Shown here: positions 1 to 5,657 of the stretch, piece by piece
Layout of the letters: each line of letters begins with the position of its first letter
Numbering within the stretch: the stretch's first letter is position 1
NCBI GenBank assembly: GCA_003537695.1
Contig: DPRC01000090.1
Coordinates: forward strand, 12,292 to 23,521
Reading direction: 5' to 3'
DNA length: 11,230 bases
From: Polaribacter sp.
GTDB taxonomy: Bacteria > Bacteroidota > Bacteroidia > Flavobacteriales > Flavobacteriaceae
Translations under genes and position numbers: made by a program
Notes under the pieces: model-generated
The model's database searches: none
What the model saw: the letters and a program-made list of their open reading frames with translations, nothing else
Told to the model about the DNA's origin: nothing

Positions 1-1043
1 TCTAAAACATCTGCTCTATTGGTTGCTGCAATTACAATTACATTGGTATCGGTTCCAAAACCATCCATTTCTGTCAACAATTGGTTTAATGTGTTCTCAC
101 GCTCATCATTTCCACCAGTCATACTATTCTTACCTCGCGCTCTTCCCACCGCATCAATCTCATCAATAAAGATAATTGATGGCGATTTTTGGGCCGCTTG
201 TTTAAATAAATCACGCACTCTAGAAGCACCTACACCTACAAACATCTCTACAAAATCAGAACCAGATAAAGAGAAGAAAGGAACTTCAGCTTCACCTGCT
301 ACTGCTTTGGCTAATAAAGTTTTTCCAGTTCCAGGAGGTCCTACTAAAAGTGCTCCTTTAGGTATCTTACCACCTAAGGAGGTGTATTTTTCTGGGTTCT
401 TTAGGAAGTCTACAATTTCTTGAACCTCTTCTTTAGCACCTTCTAAACCTGCAACATTGGCAAAAGTTGTTTTTACTTTCGTGTCTTTGTCAAATAACTT
501 AGCTTTCGATTTTCCAATACTAAAGATCTGACCTCCGCCTCCAGCACCTGCACCGCCACCAGACATTCTTTTCATAAAAAACAACCAAACGGCAATCAAT
601 ATAATAAAAGGTAAAAAACCAAGTAAGGTGTCCACCATGCTTGTTCTTCCTTCATTTTTTAAATCAAAAGTTAATTGATTTTCTTTTCGAGCGCGCTCTA
701 AATCATTTTCAAAATTTTGCAAATCACCAAAGTTGTATTCATACAAAGATTCTCCTTTTCTGTAGAAAGCAGAATTGGTGAGTTTTTGATATTTGCTTTT
801 ACTTAGGGCATCTTCCTTTATAAAAACTTGTGCAACATTGTTATTTACAACGATGATTTTAGAGATATCGTTTTCTCTTAAAACTTCATTAAATTCGTTT
901 TTAGAGATACTTTGTGTTGCTAAATCACCACCACTAAAAATCTGAAAACTAATTAAAAGTAGTATGACAGCGCCGTAAATCCAATAAGTATTGAATTTAA
1001 ACTTGGGTGTGTTTTTATTGTTTTCCTTTTTATTTTCGTCCAT
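1..1043 (-). CDS. ftsH: ATP-dependent zinc metalloprotease FtsH (partial, C-terminal part beyond left edge)
   Basis: Membrane-anchored AAA+ protease that extracts and degrades misfolded membrane proteins and short-lived regulators. Reading leftward from the ATG at 1043, 347 codons are open to the window edge. They show a charged N-terminus, a first membrane segment (about residues 20-37), an extracytoplasmic domain (about 38-138), a second membrane segment (about 140-157), a glycine-rich linker (161-171) and the start of the AAA domain. Walker A is GPPGTGKT (235-242) and Walker B is IIFIDEID (290-297), followed by the sensor-1 region IAATNRADV (338-346). The second region of homology and the HEAGH zinc site lie outside the window. 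No Shine-Dalgarno is visible; the start is preceded by an A/T-rich leader. It lies 18 bp behind rsfS on the same strand, so the two are probably co-transcribed. Identification is near certain from the motifs. Confidence 0.97.
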   Translation of the reverse strand, partial: MDENKKENNKNTPKFKFNTYWIYGAVILLLISFQIFSGGDLATQSISKNEFNEVLRENDISKIIVVNNNVAQVFIKEDALSKSKYQKLTNSAFYRKGESLYEYNFGDLQNFENDLERARKENQLTFDLKNEGRTSMVDTLLGFLPFIILIAVWLFFMKRMSGGGAGAGGGGQIFSIGKSKAKLFDKDTKVKTTFANVAGLEGAKEEVQEIVDFLKNPEKYTSLGGKIPKGALLVGPPGTGKTLLAKAVAGEAEVPFFSLSGSDFVEMFVGVGASRVRDLFKQAAQKSPSIIFIDEIDAVGRARGKNSMTGGNDERENTLNQLLTEMDGFGTDTNVIVIAATNRADVL

Positions 1044-1061
1044 TTTATTTTATATAAAAAT

Positions 1062-1430
1062 TTAAGCTGGTTTAATTTCTGTAATTTTTGCATCTCCCCA
1101 AAGACTTTCTATATCATAATAGTCTCTGATCTGCTTTTGAAAAACATGCACCACAACATGTACATAATCCATTAAAACCCATTCAGCATTGTTCTCACCT
1201 TCAATATGCCAAGGTTTGTCCCTGATTTGTTTGCTTACTGTTTTTTGAATAGAACTAGAAATTGCTTTTACTTGTGTGTTCGAATTACCAGAGCAGATTA
1301 TAAAATAATCACATACGGTATTTTCAATATCTCGTAAGTCTAGCAACTGAATATTTTCTCCCTTAACCTCTTCAATTCCTTGAAATATTACAGCGATTAA
1401 ATCGTCTGTACTTACTTGCTTTTTAGTCAT
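1062..1430 (-). CDS. rsfS: Ribosomal silencing factor RsfS (YbeB/Iojap family)
   Basis: 122-residue cytoplasmic protein. The family binds ribosomal protein L14 on the 50S subunit and blocks joining with 30S, lowering translation when nutrients are short. Visible family features are the N-terminal helix followed by LLDLRDIENTVCDYFIIC (residues about 29-46), the SGNSNTQVKAIS segment after it, the KPWHIEG segment with a W in the expected place, and the core WVLMDYVHVVVHVF (about 84-97). The C-terminal RDYYDIESLWGDA is also typical. Length is normal for the family. The gene diverges from birA and is followed after 18 bp by ftsH. A -7-like element just upstream suggests its own promoter, which would also serve ftsH. 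Confidence 0.96.
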   Translation of the reverse strand: MTKKQVSTDDLIAVIFQGIEEVKGENIQLLDLRDIENTVCDYFIICSGNSNTQVKAISSSIQKTVSKQIRDKPWHIEGENNAEWVLMDYVHVVVHVFQKQIRDYYDIESLWGDAKITEIKPA

Positions 1431-1452
1431 TAATTCTTTTCTAATTTAAATG

Positions 1453-1460
1453 CAAAGTTA
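1453..1460 (-). promoter_or_regulatory. Putative Bacteroidota -7 element for rsfS-ftsH
   Basis: On the minus strand this reads TAACTTTG, an exact match to the Bacteroidota housekeeping-sigma -7 consensus TAnnTTTG. It lies 22 bp before the rsfS ATG, so the leader would be short, roughly 15 nt. No convincing -33 TTG/TTTG is seen at the expected distance, so the call rests on one element and its position. Confidence 0.5.
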
Positions 1461-1463
1461 TTC

Positions 1464-1471
1464 TATTTTTG
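1464..1471 (+). promoter_or_regulatory. Putative -7 element for birA
   Basis: TATTTTTG fits TAnnTTTG and lies about 46 bp before the birA TTG start in the only upstream space available. It is three bases from the rsfS -7 element on the other strand, so the two promoters would be back to back. No clear -33 element is visible, and A/T-rich sequence makes chance matches possible. Confidence 0.35.
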
Positions 1472-1517
1472 CGAGTATTTTGTGTATTATTGAACTACTT
1501 TACACTTTATTTAACAC

Positions 1518-2249
1518 TTGAAAATAATCAAACTTAGTGCCATCGACTCTACCAATTCTTTTTTAAAAGATTTGGCACTAACTTCCGCCATTGAAAATTT
1601 TACTGTGGTAGCTGCAGACTCTCAGCTAAAAGGAAGAGGGCAACAGGGAAGTAGTTGGGTGTCTGAGCCCTTTAAGAACTTGATTTTTAGTGTCTTCGTG
1701 AGGTTTAACTCATTTCATGTTTCAGAAAAAAGGCATCTGAACTTTGCGGTTTCTTTAGCTATTTTTGAGGTATTATTAGCGGAAAATATACCTGATGTAG
1801 CCATTAAATGGCCAAACGACATTCTGTCAGGAAATAAAAAAACATGTGGTATTTTAATTGAAAATAGTTTAAAAGGAACAGAAATATCATCTGCTGTTAT
1901 TGGAATAGGTTTAAATGTAAATCAAACAGATTTTCCGGCTTCTTTGGAGAAAGCAAGTTCTTTGCAGTTGTTGCGACATCAAAACTTTGATTTAGACAGT
2001 CTCTTAAAAAAGATTATTTTAAAATTGAAATTAAAAATTGCGCTTTTAGAAGCAAAAGAGTTTAAAGCACTAGAAACTGCATATCTTCATGTGTTGTATA
2101 AAAAAAACATCCCTACAATGTTTAAAGATAGTAAGGATGCTTTATTTATGGGCATGGTTCTTGGAGTTTCTGAGGAAGGCAAACTGCAAGTAGCTTTAGA
2201 AGATGAGCGTGTATTAGAGTTTGGGATTAAAGAAATTTCCTTTCTCTAA
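1518..2249 (+). CDS. birA: Biotin--[acetyl-CoA-carboxylase] ligase, monofunctional
   Basis: Attaches biotin to the biotin carboxyl carrier domain of carboxylases through biotinyl-5'-AMP. The 243-residue protein begins directly with the catalytic domain: the STN motif near residues 11-13, the biotin/ATP loop GRGQQGSSW (39-47), KWPNDI (97-102), a lysine at about 108 matching the biotin-binding lysine of the family (NKKTCGILIE), and GIGLNVN (129-135). There is no N-terminal helix-turn-helix, so it is a ligase only and not a biotin-operon repressor, as is usual in this phylum. The start is TTG: an in-frame TAA lies at 1512-1514, only one codon (CAC) separates it from the TTG, and the conserved IIKLSAIDSTNS begins immediately after. 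No ATG in frame would keep this segment. The stop overlaps the stop of the convergent SRPBCC gene. Confidence 0.95.
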   Translation: MKIIKLSAIDSTNSFLKDLALTSAIENFTVVAADSQLKGRGQQGSSWVSEPFKNLIFSVFVRFNSFHVSEKRHLNFAVSLAIFEVLLAENIPDVAIKWPNDILSGNKKTCGILIENSLKGTEISSAVIGIGLNVNQTDFPASLEKASSLQLLRHQNFDLDSLLKKIILKLKLKIALLEAKEFKALETAYLHVLYKKNIPTMFKDSKDALFMGMVLGVSEEGKLQVALEDERVLEFGIKEISFL

Positions 2250-2635
2250 AGTTTCCCAATATTTTCAGATAATGTGGTTACAAATTTATTTAAGGGTTTT
2301 GTAATCATCATGGCCATCATAGGGTTAAAGTCACCTTCAAAAATTAAAGAAACCTCGCTTTTGTTTTCTGTAATTTCCTTAATATTCGCACTCAGTGTAA
2401 AAGGTAATTTGCTACTAGCGGCGCCCAAAGTAACATTTGAAAAGGGTGTTTTTTCCTTTAAAACGAGTCTAATTTCTGGCAATCCAGGCAAACCGAATAA
2501 AAACGAATCTCCGTCAACTTCAAACTTATTGATGTTTTCGGGCATAATTTGTTCAAAATTTTTTACGTCACTAAAAAAATTAAATAAGTGTTCTTGAGAT
2601 TTTTCTAAGCGTATTGTATTTCCTTCTATATTCAT
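2246..2635 (-). CDS. Small SRPBCC (START-like) fold protein of unknown function
   Basis: 129 residues with no signal peptide or membrane segment. The sequence fits a compact SRPBCC/START-like helix-grip fold: an opening strand (NTIRLEKSQEHLFNFFSD) typical of the first strand and helix of such proteins, alternating strands in the middle, a strand ending in VSLIFEGDFNPM, and a C-terminal helix that would close the ligand cavity (residues about 107-127). The ligand is not identifiable. It follows pyrE after 13 bp on the same strand and is probably co-transcribed. From general knowledge of flavobacterial genomes, a gene of this type commonly sits between pyrE and birA, so a conserved housekeeping role is an inference from context only. 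Its TAG stop overlaps the birA TAA by two bases, leaving no room for an intergenic terminator. Confidence 0.85.
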   Translation of the reverse strand: MNIEGNTIRLEKSQEHLFNFFSDVKNFEQIMPENINKFEVDGDSFLFGLPGLPEIRLVLKEKTPFSNVTLGAASSKLPFTLSANIKEITENKSEVSLIFEGDFNPMMAMMITKPLNKFVTTLSENIGKL

Positions 2636-2648
2636 GTGCGTATCTATT

Positions 2649-3290
2649 TTATTGTTTCCAAGTACTTGGATCGCGTCTCCATTCGTGCAAGGTAATGAGT
2701 TCTTTTTCTGAGATATAGCTGCTATCTAGAGCTTGTTCTAATAAATTTTCGTAATTACTTAAAGTAATTAAATTTATATTCTTGTCTTTAAAGTTCTGGG
2801 TGGCAATGTCAAATCCATAAGAAAAGATGGCAATCATACCTTTAACTACTGCTCCAGCCTCTTTTAAAGCGACTACAGCATTCAGGCTGCTATTTCCTGT
2901 GCTAATTAAATCTTCAATGACCACAACATTTTGTCCGGACTCTAAATATCCTTCAATTTGGTTTTTTCTTCCATGTTTTTTTGGTTCAGGCCTTACATAT
3001 ACAAAGGGAACTCCTAGCTCTTGCGCAACTAATATGCCTATTGCAATAGCACCGGTTGCAACACCCGCTATTACATCTGGTTTTCCATATTGTCTTTCCA
3101 CAATTTTTGCAATTTCTTCTTTTAAGAAAATACGAACTGGGGGATACGAAAGTGTTACTCTATTGTCACAGTAAATTGGAGATTTCCAACCAGATGCCCA
3201 TTGGAAAGGTTCACCAGGATTTAACTTAATAGCCTTCACCTTAAGTAAAAGCTCAGCTGTTTTTTTTGCCGTATCTTTGTTTAAAATCAT
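2649..3290 (-). CDS. pyrE: Orotate phosphoribosyltransferase
   Basis: Converts orotate and PRPP to orotidine 5'-phosphate in de novo UMP synthesis; cytoplasmic homodimer. The 213-residue protein shows the N-terminal substrate segment WASGWKSPIYCDNR (31-44), the flexible catalytic loop with PEPKKHGRKNQIEG (101-114), and the PRPP-binding motif VVVIEDLISTGNSS (122-135) with the acidic pair at 126-127. Length is normal for the family. The ATG at 3290 is the sensible start, with LNKDTAKKTAELLL as the expected first helix. The downstream partner is the SRPBCC gene. The start codon is 7 bp from the divergent NUDIX start, so its promoter must lie inside the NUDIX coding region. Confidence 0.97.
   Translation of the reverse strand: MILNKDTAKKTAELLLKVKAIKLNPGEPFQWASGWKSPIYCDNRVTLSYPPVRIFLKEEIAKIVERQYGKPDVIAGVATGAIAIGILVAQELGVPFVYVRPEPKKHGRKNQIEGYLESGQNVVVIEDLISTGNSSLNAVVALKEAGAVVKGMIAIFSYGFDIATQNFKDKNINLITLSNYENLLEQALDSSYISEKELITLHEWRRDPSTWKQ
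3272..3279 (+). promoter_or_regulatory. Putative -7 element for the NUDIX gene, inside pyrE codons
   Basis: TATCTTTG is the most common form of the TAnnTTTG element. It lies 18 bp before the chosen NUDIX ATG, overlapping the first codons of pyrE on the other strand. Transcription would start near 3285-3287, giving a leader of only about 10 nt. No -33 TTG is found at 17-23 bp upstream, which lowers confidence. Confidence 0.5.
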
Positions 3291-3294
3291 AATG

Positions 3295-3328
3295 CAAATG
3301 TATGTAGTTTTTGTAAATGATAAACCAA
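3295..3328 (-). promoter_or_regulatory. Putative pyrE promoter (-33 and -7), inside NUDIX codons
   Basis: On the minus strand a TTG at 3328-3326 is followed after 23 bp by TACATTTG at 3302-3295, an exact match to TAnnTTTG at the upper limit of the known spacing range. The -7 element ends 4 bp before the pyrE ATG, so the predicted transcript would have almost no leader. Both elements lie within the first codons of the divergent NUDIX gene. Confidence 0.45.
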
Positions 3329-3894
3329 TTATTGTGACATCTTCACAAAAAAAAGAGAATAGCTACCCTATTTATATTCTCAAGAATAGTGTTGTAGAAG
3401 AAATTATCCATAAATTAAAAAATAAAGATATTAAGGGTGTAAACTTATATACACCTGATTTAGAGAAAGGTTGGAATGCTTTTATAAAGTCTTTTCACAC
3501 CGTTTCAGCTGCAGGAGGTTTAGTCTTGAACCCAAATAAGGAAATATTATTTATTTATAGATCTGAAAAATGGGATTTACCAAAAGGAAGAATTGAATTA
3601 GGAGAGTCCACAGAAGAAGCTGCAATTAGAGAAGTAGAAGAAGAATGTGGTATTTCCAATTTAAAGTTGGTAAAGCCACTCATTACTACATATCACACTT
3701 ATTTTCAAGATGGATTAAAATTAAAGGAAACTTTCTGGTTTCTCATGACTTCTGACTCGGAAGAAGTATTGGTTCCGCAATTAGAGGAAGGAATTACAAT
3801 TGCAGTTTTTAAAAATCAGACAGCAATTACAGATGCTCTTCAAAATTCATATAAAAATATTGAACTGGTGTATGATACTTTCCTGAAAATGTGA
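3298..3894 (+). CDS. NUDIX hydrolase family protein
   Basis: 198-residue cytoplasmic protein. NUDIX enzymes cleave nucleoside diphosphates linked to another group, using Mg2+ bound by the NUDIX box. The box is complete at residues about 97-119 from this start: G at 97, E at 103, then REVEEECGI (111-119), matching G-x5-E-x7-REUxEExGU. Before it stand AAGGLVLN and WDLPKG, usual for the family. The first 60-70 residues form an extra N-terminal region (from MYVVFVNDKPIIVTSS) seen in Bacteroidota homologues, which speaks for the start at 3298. An ATG at 3292 and a TTG at 3277 are also in frame but would add residues without clear support. The substrate is not predictable. It is divergent from pyrE with 7 bp between starts and 51 bp ahead of the permease. 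Confidence 0.92.
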   Translation: MYVVFVNDKPIIVTSSQKKENSYPIYILKNSVVEEIIHKLKNKDIKGVNLYTPDLEKGWNAFIKSFHTVSAAGGLVLNPNKEILFIYRSEKWDLPKGRIELGESTEEAAIREVEEECGISNLKLVKPLITTYHTYFQDGLKLKETFWFLMTSDSEEVLVPQLEEGITIAVFKNQTAITDALQNSYKNIELVYDTFLKM

Positions 3895-3920
3895 TATTCT
3901 CGAAAAACCTTCTATCTTTG
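3890..3920 (+). promoter_or_regulatory. Putative promoter of the SulP permease gene
   Basis: TATCTTTG at 3913-3920 matches the Bacteroidota -7 element. TGTG at 3890-3893, one base off the -33 TTTG, precedes it by the canonical 19 bp. The start codon follows 25 bp after the -7 element. The -33 part overlaps the end of the NUDIX gene, so the permease can be expressed independently. Confidence 0.6.
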
Positions 3921-3945
3921 CCGCCGTGCAAAAAGCAACTAAATT

Positions 3946-5574
3946 ATGACTGAATTTATTACCAAAAGAGTAAAAAACGTAAGAAATGACGTGCTATCCG
4001 GTATTACCGTGGCATTGGCATTAGTACCTGAAGCTGTGGCATTTGCCTTTGTTGCTGGCGTAGATCCATTAGTTGGACTATATGCTGCATTTATGGTAGG
4101 TTTAATCACTTCGATCTTTGGTGGACGTCCAGGAATGATTTCAGGAGCAACGGGCGCTTTAGCAGTCGTAATGGTTTCTTTAGTAGCTCAGGGGAATGAC
4201 ATGGGGAATCCAGGTGAAGACTTGGGATTATACTATCTCTTTTTAACAGTTATTTTAATGGGGGTCATACAGGTTTTAGCAGGGGTATTAAAACTTGGTA
4301 AATTTGTAAGATTAATTCCGCATCCTGTTATGATGGGATTTGTAAATGGTCTGGCAATTGTGATTTTTTTATCGCAACTAGGAATGTTTAAACAAACCAT
4401 TGGAGGAGAAAAAGTATGGTTAGAAGGGATTTCATTGTGGTATATGATCGGATTGGTGGCATTGACTATGTGTATCATGTGGGGATTGCCAAAAATAAAA
4501 GCAACACAAAAATTACCGGAAGCACTGATTGCTATTTTGGTGGTAACAGGAATTGTAATTTTCTCTAATTTAGATGCTGCTACTGTTGGTTCTTTTATTA
4601 AAGATGGTGGCGGAAATGGCTTAAAAGGTGGTTTTCCTGTACCCGTTTTAGAAACTTTTTCTAGAATTCCGATGAACTTTGAAACATTAAAATTTATTTT
4701 TCCATACGCTTTAATATTAGCGGCTATCGGATTGATTGAATCGCTAATGACCTTAAATTTAATTGACGATTTAACAGAAACTCGTGGAAACTCTAACCGG
4801 GAATGTGTTGCACAAGGTGGTGCTAATATTCTTACAGGTTTGTTTGGTGGTATGGGTGGTTGTGCTATGATTGGTCAATCTATTATCAATATAAAAGGCG
4901 GGGGACGTGGCCGTTTATCTGGAATTACTGCGGCAGTTATGTTATTAATGTTCATTCTTTTTGCTTCTTCGTATATAGAGCAAGTACCGATTGCTGCTTT
5001 AGTAGGAGTTATGTTTATGGTGGTCATAGGTACCTTTGCGTGGTCTAGTTTTAGAATTTTAAATAAGATACCCAAGACAGATCTTTTTGTACTAATTCTG
5101 GTGTCTGCATTAACGGTTATATTTGATTTGGCAATTGCTGTTATTTCTGGTGTCATTGTAAGTGCGTTGGTGTTTGCTTGGGAAAGTGCAAGACGTATTA
5201 GAGCTAGAAAACGCATTCGAGAGGATGGTACAAAAGTTTATGAAATCTGGGGACCTTTATTTTTTGGAAGTATTACTGCCTTTAACGAAAAGTTTGATGT
5301 GAAAACGGATCCAGAAAGTATTGAAATAGACTTTATAGAAGCACGTGTTTCAGATCATTCTGCGATCGAAGCTATTTTTGGTTTGGTAGAAAAATATCAG
5401 GCTGCAGGTAAAAAAGTGACTCTAAAACATTTAAGTGAAGACTGTAAGCTTCTGTTGCATAAGTCAAGTCCGATCTTCTTAAACATCATCGAAGAAGATA
5501 TTGACGATCCAAGATATCATTTGGCTGCAAACCCAGAAGACTTTCCAAAACCTTTAGGAGAGTATAAGCTTTAG
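3946..5574 (+). CDS. SulP (SLC26-like) inorganic anion permease with STAS domain
   Basis: 542-residue inner-membrane transporter; family members carry sulfate, bicarbonate or other anions, usually by ion symport or exchange. The N-terminal segment GITVALALVPEAVAFAFVAG (19-38) and GRPGMISGATGALAVV (60-75) are the family signatures of the transport core. Further conserved parts are IPHPVMMGFVNGLA (124-137), GLIESLMTL (262-270) and the Gly-rich GGMGGCAMIGQS (301-312). Hydrophobic segments continue to about residue 412, then a basic stretch (ARRIRARKRIRE) leads to a cytoplasmic STAS domain at about 430-515. The family's GGMPxxGSFSR-type region is replaced by GGMGGCAMIGQS, a variant I associate with one bacterial SulP subgroup. 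No carbonic anhydrase, sulfate-activation gene or sodium-pump gene is adjacent, so the anion stays open. It has its own promoter upstream and a strong terminator downstream. Confidence 0.93.
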   Translation: MTEFITKRVKNVRNDVLSGITVALALVPEAVAFAFVAGVDPLVGLYAAFMVGLITSIFGGRPGMISGATGALAVVMVSLVAQGNDMGNPGEDLGLYYLFLTVILMGVIQVLAGVLKLGKFVRLIPHPVMMGFVNGLAIVIFLSQLGMFKQTIGGEKVWLEGISLWYMIGLVALTMCIMWGLPKIKATQKLPEALIAILVVTGIVIFSNLDAATVGSFIKDGGGNGLKGGFPVPVLETFSRIPMNFETLKFIFPYALILAAIGLIESLMTLNLIDDLTETRGNSNRECVAQGGANILTGLFGGMGGCAMIGQSIINIKGGGRGRLSGITAAVMLLMFILFASSYIEQVPIAALVGVMFMVVIGTFAWSSFRILNKIPKTDLFVLILVSALTVIFDLAIAVISGVIVSALVFAWESARRIRARKRIREDGTKVYEIWGPLFFGSITAFNEKFDVKTDPESIEIDFIEARVSDHSAIEAIFGLVEKYQAAGKKVTLKHLSEDCKLLLHKSSPIFLNIIEEDIDDPRYHLAANPEDFPKPLGEYKL

Positions 5575-5599
5575 AAAATATAAAGTAATAGCAATTAAA

Positions 5600-5642
5600 G
5601 TAACTAAAAAATCCGAGACATTGTCTCGGATTTTTTAGTTAC
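5600..5642. terminator. Bidirectional intrinsic terminator between the permease and hydroxylase genes
   Basis: Two perfectly complementary 21-base arms (5600-5620 and 5622-5642) are separated by one base. The G/C-richer core ATCCGAGACA pairs with TGTCTCGGAT; a three-base ATT apex gives a realistic loop. A run of A on the left arm and T on the right arm supplies a U tract in either direction. It lies 25 bp after the permease stop and 15 bp after the stop of the convergent large-subunit gene, so it can end both transcripts. Confidence 0.92.
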
Positions 5643-5657
5643 CACTGTTGTAATTAA

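Noticed and set aside
19..423. Open frame on the plus strand of 134 codons
   Set aside because: It lies entirely opposite the ftsH AAA domain, whose Walker motifs are intact; it is a shadow frame.
3277..3297. Longer NUDIX protein starting at TTG 3277 or ATG 3292
   Set aside because: The added residues overlap the pyrE start and the putative -7 element, and the conserved N-terminus begins at the ATG at 3298. The ATG at 3292 cannot be fully excluded.
4875..5216. Minus-strand 113-codon frame inside the permease gene
   Set aside because: It is antisense to conserved SulP membrane segments and has no features of its own.
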